Below, piece by piece: positions 31,094 through 39,869 of a stretch of 64,000 nucleotides of DNA. Position 1 is the stretch's first letter. Every line of letters begins with the position of its first letter. Under the pieces are notes generated by a model. It was not told the DNA's origin and did not search any database. It worked only from the letters and a program-made list of their open reading frames with translations. Source of the DNA: Synechococcus sp. CS-1328 (GTDB taxonomy: Bacteria; Cyanobacteriota; Cyanobacteriia; PCC-6307; Cyanobiaceae). A program made the translations under genes and the position numbers. The DNA lies in the NCBI RefSeq assembly GCF_025128095.1, contig NZ_JAHLYT010000059.1, positions 1 to 64,000 on the forward strand, in the 5' to 3' direction.

Positions 31094-32164
31094 ATGCTGC
31101 CGGCAGTGCCGCAACAGGGGGCAGCGGGTCAGCGTCCGGTGCTGGTGGTGGGCGGCGGCATCGCCGGCGGTGTGCTCGCCCTGGCCCTGGCCGATGCAGG
31201 GCTGGCGGTCACCCTGGTGGATGAGGGCTTTCCGTGCGCCACCGCTCTCAGTTACGGCGGCGTCGCCTGGTGGGCCGGCGCTCCGGGTGAGCTGGGTGCC
31301 CTGATGCGCCAGGCGCCGCAGGCCTGGCGTGCCCTGGAACATCGCCATGGCTCGATCGGCTGGCGCCCCTGCGGCCTGCGGCTGCAGGGCGGCAGCGTGC
31401 TGGACGGGTTGTTGCGCCCTCCCTTCGCCCAGGTCGATGCGATGGCGTTCCGCCAGGCCCTGGCCAGGATGCTGCCGCGGGCCGGCATCACCGTGCTGGC
31501 CGATCGGGTGCTCGGGCCTCTGGAGCGGGTGGCTGGGGGCTGGCGGTTGCGGTTGGAAGCCCAGGCGGATCTGGAGGTCGATCAGGTGGTGCTGGCTGCC
31601 GGTGCGGGCTGCCTGGCGCTCTGGCCGGCGCTGCGCCAGCGGCTCCGGCTCAGCTGGGCCGGGGTCCTGGCCCTCGAGACGATGCCCGCTGGCCGGCCCC
31701 CTGCCGGCAGTCGCTGGTTGGAGCAAGGACGGCGCGGGCGGCTGGTGCAGCCGCGGCACTGGCGCCGCCGGGGCCTGGAGCAGCAGGCGGCGGAGTTGCA
31801 GCAGGAGGCCTGGATCGTCGATGCCGGGCTGGCGCCCTGGGGGGAGGGGGTGCTGGTGGGGCAGATCAGCCTGGTTCGCCCGCCGGCCCGCCAGGCGGAG
31901 CCGCCCGATCCGGCCTGGATGGAGGAGCGGCTGCGCCAGGGCCTCAGCCAGCTGGAGCGGGAGCTGGGGCACCTCCCGGGGCCGTACCGGCAGGTGCCGG
32001 TGGCCTTCTGCGACGACGGAATCCCGCTGGTGGGCCCGATCGATGCAGCCCCTGGACTCTGGGCCTTCACCGGGTTCAGCGGTGCCTTCGCCCAGGTGCC
32101 GGTGCTGGCGCCGCGGCTGGCCCAGGCCATGGCCCTGGCAGCCTCCGGGCAGAAGCCCGGCTGA
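31094..32164 (+). CDS. FAD-dependent oxidoreductase (DAO family)
   Basis: A 356-residue flavoprotein of the glycine oxidase/D-amino acid oxidase fold. The dinucleotide-binding motif is VLVVGGGIAGGVLALALADAGLAVTLVDE near the N terminus (GxGxxG with the final acidic residue). The second FAD-contact block is QVVLAAGAGCLALWP, and the C-terminal FAD-binding strand is GIPLVGPIDAAPGLWAFTGFSGA. The substrate is unknown; it is not clearly ThiO. It directly follows psbP (2 bases) and precedes the HlyD-type gene by 32 bases. Confidence 0.8.
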   Translation: MLPAVPQQGAAGQRPVLVVGGGIAGGVLALALADAGLAVTLVDEGFPCATALSYGGVAWWAGAPGELGALMRQAPQAWRALEHRHGSIGWRPCGLRLQGGSVLDGLLRPPFAQVDAMAFRQALARMLPRAGITVLADRVLGPLERVAGGWRLRLEAQADLEVDQVVLAAGAGCLALWPALRQRLRLSWAGVLALETMPAGRPPAGSRWLEQGRRGRLVQPRHWRRRGLEQQAAELQQEAWIVDAGLAPWGEGVLVGQISLVRPPARQAEPPDPAWMEERLRQGLSQLERELGHLPGPYRQVPVAFCDDGIPLVGPIDAAPGLWAFTGFSGAFAQVPVLAPRLAQAMALAASGQKPG

Positions 32165-32196
32165 CAGAGCTGCCTGGATCCAGCAAGCTGGCCGCC

Positions 32197-33555
32197 ATGA
32201 CGATCACCAGCCCCGACTCCGGTGCGCCCCCGCCGGGCCCCGTGCCGTCCGCCGGCCGGGGGGTGCGCTCGCTGCCCCACCGCTGGGCGGGCCTGAGTGA
32301 TCACGACCAGGTGGGGATCTGCCTGGCGGCCGTGGCTGGCGCGCTGGGGTGCTGGGCTCTGTTCTGGCCGGTGCCCACCGAGGTGACGGGGCAGGGGGTG
32401 CTCGTCTATCCGAACAACGCCGGCCTGCTCAATGCCCGTTCCGGCGGCCAGGTGCGGCAGCTCTTCGTGCGGGTGGGGGATCGGGTGAGCCGGGGCCAGG
32501 TGCTGATGGAGCTCTACCTGCCGGTGCTGGAGAAGGAACTGCAGCAGCAGAAGGGCAACCTGGCCCAGCTGGAACGCCAGAACCTTGAACTCGATCAACG
32601 CGACCGGCTGCGGCTGGCCACCGAGCGGCTGAGTGTCGACACGGCCCTGGCCAAGCTCGCCGACGACCGCGACCGCTTTAAAGCCCTGCAGGCCACCTAT
32701 GCCGAGAAGCTGCGCAATCTGCGCTGGCTCAGCCAGCGGCAGGTGGTGGCGCCGCTGTCCAGTGAGGTGGTGGGCGCTGAACAGGGCTTCACGAATACCA
32801 GCGTCAATCTCGATGCCACCCTCACCCAGGAGAAGGAGGTGCTCACCAGCTATGAGCAGGTGAAACTCACGATCGACACCCAGGCACTGCAGCGTCGCTA
32901 CCAGATCGATGATCTGAAGCGGCAGGTGCGGGTCACCGAGGCCCGCATCGCCTTCGACGGCAAGGTGGTGGCCCAGCGTGACGGCAGGCTGCTGGATCTT
33001 CAGGTGATCGAGGGCCAGACGGTGAGCACCGGCCAGCGGCTGGGCACCCTGGGCCGCGCCGCCGCACCCACCGCCCACGAGGCCCCCCTGCGGGCCGTGG
33101 CCTTCTTTGCCCCGGCCGATGCCCGGCGGCTCCCTCCGGGACTGCCGGTGGAGGTGGTGCCCCTCTGGAACCAGCGCGGTCGTTTCGGCGGGATCGTGGG
33201 CAAAGTCAGTCAGGTGCTCACCCTGCCCGCCACCGAGGAGGACATCTCCACCACGATCGGCAACCCCCAGCTGGCCCAGGAGCTGGTCAGCAAAGGACCC
33301 GTGATGCGGGCCGAGATCGCCCTGGAGCGCGATCCCACCAGTCTCGACGGCTACCGCTGGACCCTGTCGCGCGGCAGTGGCGTGTTCCCGGTACGGGACG
33401 GGCTCACCATCGCCAGCCATGCCTATGTGGAGTGGCGCACCCCGATCAGCTACCTGATCCCCGGCCTGCGCTCGATCACCGGTGGCTATCGCAGCCAGGG
33501 GATGGACCGGCGCTGGAACCTGCCCTTCCTGCGCCAACCCGACACCCTCCCCTGA
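32197..33555 (+). CDS. HlyD-family periplasmic adaptor protein
   Basis: A 452-residue membrane-fusion protein. It has a cytoplasmic N-terminal region, one membrane helix at about 46-60 (AVAGALGCWALFWPV), then half of the lipoyl domain (GQVRQLFVRVGDRVSRGQVLME), a long coiled coil (about 108-260; EKELQQQKGNLAQLERQN and later stretches), the second lipoyl half (GKVVAQRDGRLLDLQVIEGQ) and a beta-barrel/tail region. Such adaptors link an inner-membrane pump to a TolC-type channel. The architecture resembles the adaptors of NHLP-type and FUSC/AaeAB efflux systems. The small membrane protein that follows and the FUSC/TolC genes opposite are likely partners. Confidence 0.8.
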   Translation: MTITSPDSGAPPPGPVPSAGRGVRSLPHRWAGLSDHDQVGICLAAVAGALGCWALFWPVPTEVTGQGVLVYPNNAGLLNARSGGQVRQLFVRVGDRVSRGQVLMELYLPVLEKELQQQKGNLAQLERQNLELDQRDRLRLATERLSVDTALAKLADDRDRFKALQATYAEKLRNLRWLSQRQVVAPLSSEVVGAEQGFTNTSVNLDATLTQEKEVLTSYEQVKLTIDTQALQRRYQIDDLKRQVRVTEARIAFDGKVVAQRDGRLLDLQVIEGQTVSTGQRLGTLGRAAAPTAHEAPLRAVAFFAPADARRLPPGLPVEVVPLWNQRGRFGGIVGKVSQVLTLPATEEDISTTIGNPQLAQELVSKGPVMRAEIALERDPTSLDGYRWTLSRGSGVFPVRDGLTIASHAYVEWRTPISYLIPGLRSITGGYRSQGMDRRWNLPFLRQPDTLP

Positions 33556-33583
33556 CCCGAACGCTCCCACTCGGCCGCCTGCG

Positions 33584-33784
33584 ATGTCCCCCCCCTCCCG
33601 CCGCCCCCTTCTGCGCAACGGGCTGCTCCGGCAGGAACTGCCCTGGCTGGCCAGCGAGGTGCTGCTGCTGGTGGTGCTCTTCAACGCCAACCCGCCGGAA
33701 CTCTGGTTCTGGCTGGTGGTGCTGCTGGTGATCCTGGGGTACCGGATCGAGCGCTGGTGGTCATCCCGATCCGATCTGGACTGA
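33584..33784 (+). CDS. Small membrane protein downstream of the HlyD-type gene
   Basis: 66 residues with two hydrophobic stretches: LPWLASEVLLLVVLFN and LWFWLVVLLVILGYRIERWW. It lies 28 bases after the HlyD-type gene on the same strand. Its size and location recall the small AaeX/DUF1656 proteins that accompany FUSC-type pumps and their adaptors, but the sequence is not clearly that family. It is convergent with the channel-like gene. Confidence 0.6.
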   Translation: MSPPSRRPLLRNGLLRQELPWLASEVLLLVVLFNANPPELWFWLVVLLVILGYRIERWWSSRSDLD

Positions 33785-33798
33785 GGCAGGTCCGTTGC

Positions 33799-34512
33799 TC
33801 AACCTGGCCGTCTGTGGAAGCGCCCCAGGATCAGGGCAATCAGGATGGCGATGTAGAGCTGGCCCGCGATGGTGATCACCACTGTGAGGACTTGCCCAGT
33901 CACATCACTGCTGCGGAGCACCGCCGATCCCACGGTGGTCAGGATCATGAACGAGGCGGCCATCAGTGCCGGCGCCATCGCCACGGCATCAGCGTTGCGA
34001 TCCTGAAGCACCGGCAGGGCGGAAGGGTCGAAGGCGCCGGGATGAAGCACCCACAGGGCCACCAGCATCACCCCACCGGCGATGCCCACCAGCAGATAAC
34101 CGGAGGTGGCGCCCATCACCACAGCCACCGTCACGAACGGCTCGCGCACCAGAGTCTTCACCTTGCGGATCAGCGCCAGCAGAAAGAACAGCAGCCAGGT
34201 GATCACATGCGGCACCGTGACGATCCTCCCCAGCGGTGGATCAAAGGCCAGGGCCAGATGCCACACCCCCTCCAGGGCGATCGCCAGGCCGCCGAGGCCA
34301 TAGATCAGCGGCCGTGTGCTGAGCAGGGGCGAATACCGCGTCACAGTAGTGATAAGCACCACCGCCAGGCTGATCAGCAGCAGCGAGAGCAGCCAGACCT
34401 GCGACTGACAGAGCGGCAGCAGCAGGATCATCAGCACCTCGGTGGCAAGGGTGAGGATGTAGCCCCGATGGCGGTGGCGCAGCCTCTGGATCTGCTCGTG
34501 GGTGAAGGGCAT
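33799..34512 (-). CDS. Potassium-channel-like membrane protein with degenerate selectivity filter
   Basis: A 237-residue protein with about six membrane helices. The end is typical of a two-helix pore: a pore helix (MAASFMILTTVGSAVL) then the last helix GQVLTVVITIAGQLYIAILIALILG. In K+ channels the filter reads TVGYGD; here it reads TVGSAV, so potassium selectivity is probably lost. The rest (LLISLAVVLITTVTRY, VITWLLFFLLALIR and others) resembles the channel-associated N-terminal helices of bacterial ion channel proteins. It is the last gene of the five-gene minus-strand run (FUSC-FUSC-porin-TolC-this), 11 bases after tolC. Confidence 0.65.
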   Translation of the reverse strand: MPFTHEQIQRLRHRHRGYILTLATEVLMILLLPLCQSQVWLLSLLLISLAVVLITTVTRYSPLLSTRPLIYGLGGLAIALEGVWHLALAFDPPLGRIVTVPHVITWLLFFLLALIRKVKTLVREPFVTVAVVMGATSGYLLVGIAGGVMLVALWVLHPGAFDPSALPVLQDRNADAVAMAPALMAASFMILTTVGSAVLRSSDVTGQVLTVVITIAGQLYIAILIALILGRFHRRPG

Positions 34513-34523
34513 GGCGGCTCCGT

Positions 34524-36455
34524 TCAGGGACCGGGGGTCGGGGGTCGCAGCTCGCTCAGGCGCAGGTCATTCAGGCGCAGCTCGGGTGCATAGGGCGCAT
34601 CGGGATCACGGGAGACCGGCAGCAGTTCCCGCAGCAGCCTGGCGTAGGTGAGGTTCACGTTCACGGTGGCATTGAGCCGCTGCACCAGGCTGTTGATCAG
34701 CCGCTCCTGGGTGATCGACAGATCCACCTCGTTCGAGAGGCCGGTGCGATAGCGCAGCCGCACATCGCGGAAGGCTTCCATGGCAGCCGCCACGCCACGG
34801 CGGGCGGAACTCAGCTTGGCGAGGCTGGCCTCGTGGTTGAAGAAGGCCTGCTCCAACCGCAGGCGGATGTCATTGCGGCGGGCGGCGAACTGCTGGGCCG
34901 CAGCGGCCTCCCGGCGGGCCAGTCCCCGCACCCGCGCGGCGGTGGTGCCGCCATCAAAGAGCAGCCAGCGCAGGGTGAGCCCGATCGACCAGTCATAGCC
35001 GTTGGTGTTCAGCACGGGGATGACCGTGCTGCCGCAGCAGCCGCCGCCGCTGACGCTGATGTCGAACTGGTTGGTGTTGGCGCCGTAGCCGCCGGCGGCG
35101 GCGAACAGCGAGAGGGTCGGCAGCAGGGCCGCCGCGGCCGAGTCCTTCTCCCGGGCCAAGGCCTCGCGGGTGGCCAGCACCGCCTCCAGTTCCGGGTTGT
35201 CGCGGTAGGCGGCCAGCAGGCTGCTCTCCAGGTCGAGGGGCCAGCGGGGCTGCACCTGGATCGGATCGGAAGCGCTGGGGGTCACCTCCGGCGGCAGGTT
35301 GAGCACCACGCCGAGCTGGCGCCGGGCCACGGCCCGGTCCGCCATCGCCTGGATCAGCAGCTCCTGGTCGCTGGCCTCGATGGCGCGACGGCGCAGCACA
35401 TCGAGCCGGGGCACCAGGCCCGCCTGCTTGAGATCGAGGGCGTCCTGAAGGATCACCAGGTCGTTGCGCACCGTGGCGTCGCGGATGCGCACCAGCTGGT
35501 CGGCCTGCTGCAGCTGGTAGTAGGCCTCGCTCACCTGCAGCTGCAACCGGCGTAGGTCGTTCGCGTAGGTCTGGCGGCTCTGCTGCAGGCGGGCCCGGGC
35601 GGCCCTCACCTGCGGCGTGCGGGCGAAATCAAGCAACGCATACTGCAGTTCCAGTCCTCCCTGAACGCTGTTCACCGATTCATTCAGGTAGGCGCCGCCG
35701 CCGTTGGGCACCGTCAAAGCACCACCGGTCGGCTGGCCCGTCGCCGTGGCCAGACCATTGGTCGAGAACTGCGGCCCGAAACCCAGGCCGGTGTTGCCCA
35801 CGGGGGAATAGAAGCTGGTCCCGCTCTGGCTACTGCCGCCGCTGGCCACCGCACTGATCCGGGGCCAGTAGGTGCCCAGGGCCGCCTGCAGCTCCGCCAG
35901 GGCCGCGGCCACCTGCTCGCGCTGGCCCTGCAGTTCGGCGCTGCCCCGAAAGGCCATCGCCAGGGCCTGCTCCAGGCTCAGTCCCTGGATTGAACCCCGC
36001 CCCAGCTGCTCAGCCGTGGGCAGGCTCAGGGCCGCGGGCGCGTCCAGTTCCGCCGGCAGGGACCCGGAGGCCTCGCGGTTGGGCGCCAGCAGGGTCTCCG
36101 GCAGGGGCGGGGTGGCCTCATCCGCCGCCGCCGCTGCCTCGGGCTCCTGCGGCAGCAGGGTGTCGAGGGTGCGCAGCTGCTGGTCGAGTTCCCGCCAGCT
36201 GCGTTCCAGTGGCTCGGGAGCTCCCTCGGGCAGCGGCGCCGACCGGTTGGTCTGGGCCTGGCTGGGGGCGAGCAGCCCAGGCTGGCCCGGCCACACGGCC
36301 ATCGCCGGCAGCAGCAGCAGCAGGCCGATCAGCGGCACGCGTTTCAGGTTGCGACTGCCCTGCCGGCAACCTCGGCTCCTGCCCATCCGCTCCGATCGGT
36401 CCCGTCTGATCGGCGCCAGTCTGATGGCTGCCAGCGTGATGGCGGCCAGTCTCAT
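34524..36455 (-). CDS. TolC-family outer membrane efflux protein
   Basis: A 643-residue precursor. The N-terminal about 70 residues include a signal peptide core (VPLIGLLLLLPAMAVWPG). The mature protein has the two repeated outer-membrane efflux halves: SLEQALAMAFRGSAELQGQREQVAAAL begins the first and LESSLLAAYRDNPELEAVLATREALAREK the second, each followed by a long helical hairpin. Unusually for the family there is a Gly/Asn-rich loop of about 30 residues (VSGGGCCGSTVIPVLN) in the second half. It probably forms the exit duct for the adjacent FUSC/HlyD proteins; it lies 9 bases downstream of the porin gene. Confidence 0.85.
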   Translation of the reverse strand: MRLAAITLAAIRLAPIRRDRSERMGRSRGCRQGSRNLKRVPLIGLLLLLPAMAVWPGQPGLLAPSQAQTNRSAPLPEGAPEPLERSWRELDQQLRTLDTLLPQEPEAAAAADEATPPLPETLLAPNREASGSLPAELDAPAALSLPTAEQLGRGSIQGLSLEQALAMAFRGSAELQGQREQVAAALAELQAALGTYWPRISAVASGGSSQSGTSFYSPVGNTGLGFGPQFSTNGLATATGQPTGGALTVPNGGGAYLNESVNSVQGGLELQYALLDFARTPQVRAARARLQQSRQTYANDLRRLQLQVSEAYYQLQQADQLVRIRDATVRNDLVILQDALDLKQAGLVPRLDVLRRRAIEASDQELLIQAMADRAVARRQLGVVLNLPPEVTPSASDPIQVQPRWPLDLESSLLAAYRDNPELEAVLATREALAREKDSAAAALLPTLSLFAAAGGYGANTNQFDISVSGGGCCGSTVIPVLNTNGYDWSIGLTLRWLLFDGGTTAARVRGLARREAAAAQQFAARRNDIRLRLEQAFFNHEASLAKLSSARRGVAAAMEAFRDVRLRYRTGLSNEVDLSITQERLINSLVQRLNATVNVNLTYARLLRELLPVSRDPDAPYAPELRLNDLRLSELRPPTPGP

Positions 36456-36464
36456 GGACCCGGT

Positions 36465-37724
36465 TCAGAAGGTCAGGGTGACCTGCAGGCCGCTGGAGAG
36501 GATGCCCGGCCAGGCCCCACGAGCGCCCGGATTGACGATCCACTGCAGGGTGGGCTGGAGGTTGAGGTTGTCGTTCAGGTGAAGCTGATAGCCCAGCTCC
36601 ACCACCCCCTCCTGGTCCAGCTGCGGCTGGAGTCCGGGGCTGAAGCCGGTGCGGGCCATCCCCAAGGCCAGCACATCCAGGGGGCGCCCAGGGAAGGGAC
36701 CCAGCACCACCACTCCGGTGCTGAGGTTGGTGCGGATCGCATTGAAGGCTGGATCCAGACCGAGGGTGGCCGCGAACCAGAGCCGTCGATCGCTGCCGGG
36801 CCCGCTGCCCACGGGCAGGCTGAGGCTGCTGTAGAGGCCGCGGTTGGGGCCGCTGCCGAGGTAGCCGCCCAGTTGCAGGGACCCCGGCGGCAGCTGCAGC
36901 GGCGCGGATGGGGGCATCGATGGCGCGTCTGCTGGGGAGTGCAGCCAGCTGGGCGTGAGTTCCAGCTGCACCATCTGCAGCCAGCCCCCCGGCCCTGCCA
37001 TGGATCCTTCGATCCCGAACCGACGCACCTGGGCGGCCATGGCTGTCAGATCGAAGCCGGCCACGTCCAGCCGCAGCTCCTCTGAGGGGCGGAGGCTCAG
37101 CACGGCGCCCGGGGCGTGCAGGGGGGCCACGGGGAAGTCGGCGGTGCCGAGGCCGGGGGCCGTGTTCAGGGCCCCGTGCACGTAGTAGCTCGCCAGCGGT
37201 GCGGTGAAAAAAGCTGGATCGAGCGAGAGCAGGCCAGCCCGCAGGCCCCAGGAGCCGGGGAGGGTCTCGCGCCGGATCTCAGCGGCGGAGAGCCAGAATC
37301 CCAGCGGATCGGCGAGCTGCTGCAGGGGGATCACCGCGCCGATGGATTCGGCGTAGTTGGGGTTGCCGTTGATCCAGGCCAGCTCGGCCCGCAGCGACCA
37401 GCGGCTTGCTTCCGGGCTGGACTGCCGCCAGGGAAGGAGGTCGATCTGCAGGGTGGATTGCTGGATCCAGCTGGCCCGTGAGGCCTGGCCCCCCACAGGG
37501 TTGGCCATGGGTTCGGCCTGGATCTCCAGCTGCAGCTGCAGCCACTCCGGCAGCCCCAACCACTCCTGCAAGCTGCCCCAGCTGTTGGTTTGAGGCGTGG
37601 CTGCCGTGGATCCAGGGGTTGGGGCCGCAGGGTCTGGAGATGCGGGCAGCGGTTCTGCCAGGGTCGGCGCCATCAGCAGCGCCATCGCCGCGGCCAGGGC
37701 TCCCCAGGGGCCGACTCGCCTCAT
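36465..37724 (-). CDS. OprB-like carbohydrate-selective porin
   Basis: A 419-residue outer-membrane beta-barrel precursor from ATG 37724. The signal peptide is about 1-24 (VGPWGALAAAMALLMAPTLA). The mature part has features of OprB-family porins: LQLQLEIQAEPMANPVGG near the start, WSLRAELAWINGNPNYAESIG, PLGFWLSAAEIRRETLPGSW, GLRAGLLSLDPAFFTAP, repeated amphipathic strands, and the C-terminal NLNLQPTLQWIVNPGARG ending in a Phe. It is sandwiched between FUSC and TolC genes and overlaps the FUSC gene by ATGA. It may be a solute pore or have a part in efflux. Confidence 0.8.
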   Translation of the reverse strand: MRRVGPWGALAAAMALLMAPTLAEPLPASPDPAAPTPGSTAATPQTNSWGSLQEWLGLPEWLQLQLEIQAEPMANPVGGQASRASWIQQSTLQIDLLPWRQSSPEASRWSLRAELAWINGNPNYAESIGAVIPLQQLADPLGFWLSAAEIRRETLPGSWGLRAGLLSLDPAFFTAPLASYYVHGALNTAPGLGTADFPVAPLHAPGAVLSLRPSEELRLDVAGFDLTAMAAQVRRFGIEGSMAGPGGWLQMVQLELTPSWLHSPADAPSMPPSAPLQLPPGSLQLGGYLGSGPNRGLYSSLSLPVGSGPGSDRRLWFAATLGLDPAFNAIRTNLSTGVVVLGPFPGRPLDVLALGMARTGFSPGLQPQLDQEGVVELGYQLHLNDNLNLQPTLQWIVNPGARGAWPGILSSGLQVTLTF

Positions 37725-38815
37725 CGAGCCAGCTGCCGCCAGCGGGATTCGCAGTGCAGCAGGCAGGAGAGCACCTGCTGGCAGGCCATCAGTCGCCGGG
37801 CGATCCGCTGCAGCCGGCCCAGGTCCATGGTGGCGAAGCTGGGGTCGCGCAGCCAGTGATCGGCCACGCTCCAGCTGGCCGGGGCCTGGAAGGGCGGCGG
37901 GGGCTTGAGCGATTCCCCCGGCTGCAGCACGATCCGGCGCCACTGCCCCAGCTGGGCGGCGGCGGCCTCGAGCAGTTCAGCTTCCGCCAGGCGCAGGGCC
38001 GTCAGGGAGGCCACCTGGCCGAGGGGAGGGGGCTGGCGCTCGAGGGTGTCGAGGGCGCCGATCAGGCTGGAGCAGGCGTCCTCCAGCAGGGAGAACCCCC
38101 GCAGCAGGGGATGGCGGCTGGGATGGTCGCCCAGTTCGGCCTCCACCATGGGGCGGCCGCGGCGCAGCAGCCCCAACTGACGGCGCAGCTCCACCGTGCG
38201 TCGATGCTGCGGATCGGATTGGGTGGTGGGTGTGGCTGCGCTGGATGGCTTCGCGGCGTGGGCTGGCTTCGCCGTGGCCCCGCCCAGATAGAGCTGCGCC
38301 GCCGCCGCCTCCAGACCTTCCGCCAGGGATCCCAGCAGGACGTTCCACTGGCTGCGGGTCTGAGTCACCGCCTGGCTGGGCCAGAACAACCGCAGGCTCA
38401 GCAGGGCCATGAGGATGCCGACACAGGTCCAGAACAGCCGCAGCGGGATCCACCAGTCGAGGTCATCGCCGTGGACCAGCCAGCCCATCACCAGCACCAG
38501 GCCGCCCACCTTGTAGCCCACCCGCAGCCCCAGCCACTCCCCCATGGCGCGCATGAGGCCCAGGGCCAGGCCGAGGGCGAGGGCCAGGGGAAGCTCCTGC
38601 AGGCACTGCTTGGTCACCACCAGCACGGCCGCCCCCAGCAGGGTGCCGAGCAGGCGCTGGCGGCCGAGTCTCAGGGAGTTGCCGTAGGTGCCGGTGCCCA
38701 CCGCCAGCACCGCCAGGGTGGCGTAGAACCCGAAGCCCAGGGGTGCCAGAACCCCCAGGGCGTTGGTCAGCCCGGTGGTCACCACCAGCCGCAGCTCGTC
38801 GCGGCGAATCAGCAT
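37721..38815 (-). CDS. FUSC-family inner membrane protein (second of a pair)
   Basis: A 364-residue membrane protein. Five or six helices fill the first half (TTGLTNALGVLAPLGFGF, YATLAVLAVGTGTYGNSL, RLLGTLLGAAVLVVTK and others). The YGNSLRLGRQRLLGTLLGAAV block is the FUSC signature seen in AaeB/aromatic-acid exporters and fusaric-acid resistance proteins. The second half is helical and cytoplasmic (ESRWRQLA tail). Family proteins of about 650 aa have two such halves; here each half is a separate gene. It overlaps the upstream FUSC gene by 7 bases. Confidence 0.8.
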   Translation of the reverse strand: MLIRRDELRLVVTTGLTNALGVLAPLGFGFYATLAVLAVGTGTYGNSLRLGRQRLLGTLLGAAVLVVTKQCLQELPLALALGLALGLMRAMGEWLGLRVGYKVGGLVLVMGWLVHGDDLDWWIPLRLFWTCVGILMALLSLRLFWPSQAVTQTRSQWNVLLGSLAEGLEAAAAQLYLGGATAKPAHAAKPSSAATPTTQSDPQHRRTVELRRQLGLLRRGRPMVEAELGDHPSRHPLLRGFSLLEDACSSLIGALDTLERQPPPLGQVASLTALRLAEAELLEAAAAQLGQWRRIVLQPGESLKPPPPFQAPASWSVADHWLRDPSFATMDLGRLQRIARRLMACQQVLSCLLHCESRWRQLAR

Positions 38816-39810
38816 GGAACGGCGGCGTTGTCGAGCCGGCGCAGCCGCGCCAGGGTCTCAACGGTGGAGAGCAGCCGTTGCTGTTCTTCCGCCAGGGCCA
38901 GCAGCTGCAGCAGGGGTCGCCCGTCGCGCAGGGCCGCCGCCTGCCAGATCTCGGGGCGGGGCGGGAGCGGGTGCGCCCTGGTTCCCTCCAGGGCGGCGGC
39001 CAGGTCCGCCAGCACCTGGCGCAGGGGGTAGGGGCCTGTGATGGCCGGGTCCGTCTCGGGAGGCGGCGTTGCTGGCGGCAGGTTGGAGAGCAGGCGCTCC
39101 CACTGCACCCAGTGGTGACCGAGGGTCTGCCAGAGGTTGAGCCTTTGGCGCCAGCGCCGGCGCAGCAGCCAGCGACGCCGCGGACCGCGCATCTGCTCCT
39201 GGGTGAGCTGACTCATGCGCAGCCAGGTCTCGGTGAAGTTGGCCGGCGGCAGGGGCGGCGGCGCGGGGGCGAGCTCGATCAGCCAGCGGCGATGCTCCTC
39301 CAGCTGGCGCTGCAGCTGCTCCCAGAGCCTGTCCTCGATCTCCTGCAGTTCCTTGAGGCCCTCGCGAGGCCAGAACAGCAGCCCCACCAGGATGGCAATC
39401 ACGCAGCCCAGGGCTGTGTCGAGGGCGCGGTTGAACACGTAGTCCCAGTTGAGGAGCACGTGGTTGGGAATCATCAGGAACATCACGCTCACCAGGCCGG
39501 CGGTGGCGAGGGAGCTCTGCCAGCCCAGCATCCGCAGCACCGGCACCATCAGCAGCAGCGACACCAGCACCCCGATCCAGCCCGCCAGGATCGTGTGCAC
39601 CAGGAAGGTGATCAGCCCACCGGTGACGGTGCCGAGAATGCGGGATGTGGCCGCCTGCACGGTCTGGTCGTCGTTGTCGTCGACCACGACGACCACCGCC
39701 AGCAGGGGGTACCAGACGAATTCGATCCGTTCGAACCACACGGCCAGTGCCGTGGTGATCGTGGCCGAGATTCCCAGCTTGAGGCTGTTGTGCAGCAGCG
39801 GGGAAGACAC
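38809..39810 (-). CDS. FUSC-family inner membrane protein (first of a pair)
   Basis: A 333-residue membrane protein. N-terminal helices LKLGISATITTALAVWFE, FVWYPLLAVVVVVDDND, ILGTVTGGLITFLVHTILAG, IGVLVSLLLMVPVLRMLG and AGLVSVMFLMIPNHVLLNW are followed by DTALGCVIAILVGLLFWP and a long cytoplasmic coiled region (ELQEIEDRLWEQLQRQ). It has the FUSC/aromatic-acid-exporter architecture. It starts the run FUSC-FUSC-porin-TolC-channel, 59 bases after the LCP gene. The natural substrate is unknown; relatives export phenolics, organic acids or drugs. Confidence 0.8.
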   Translation of the reverse strand: MSSPLLHNSLKLGISATITTALAVWFERIEFVWYPLLAVVVVVDDNDDQTVQAATSRILGTVTGGLITFLVHTILAGWIGVLVSLLLMVPVLRMLGWQSSLATAGLVSVMFLMIPNHVLLNWDYVFNRALDTALGCVIAILVGLLFWPREGLKELQEIEDRLWEQLQRQLEEHRRWLIELAPAPPPLPPANFTETWLRMSQLTQEQMRGPRRRWLLRRRWRQRLNLWQTLGHHWVQWERLLSNLPPATPPPETDPAITGPYPLRQVLADLAAALEGTRAHPLPPRPEIWQAAALRDGRPLLQLLALAEEQQRLLSTVETLARLRRLDNAAVPC

Positions 39811-39869
39811 GGGGACGTGCGGCTGCCGGGGCGGAATGACCGGCCCAGCCTATGGCGCGCGCTCAGGTC

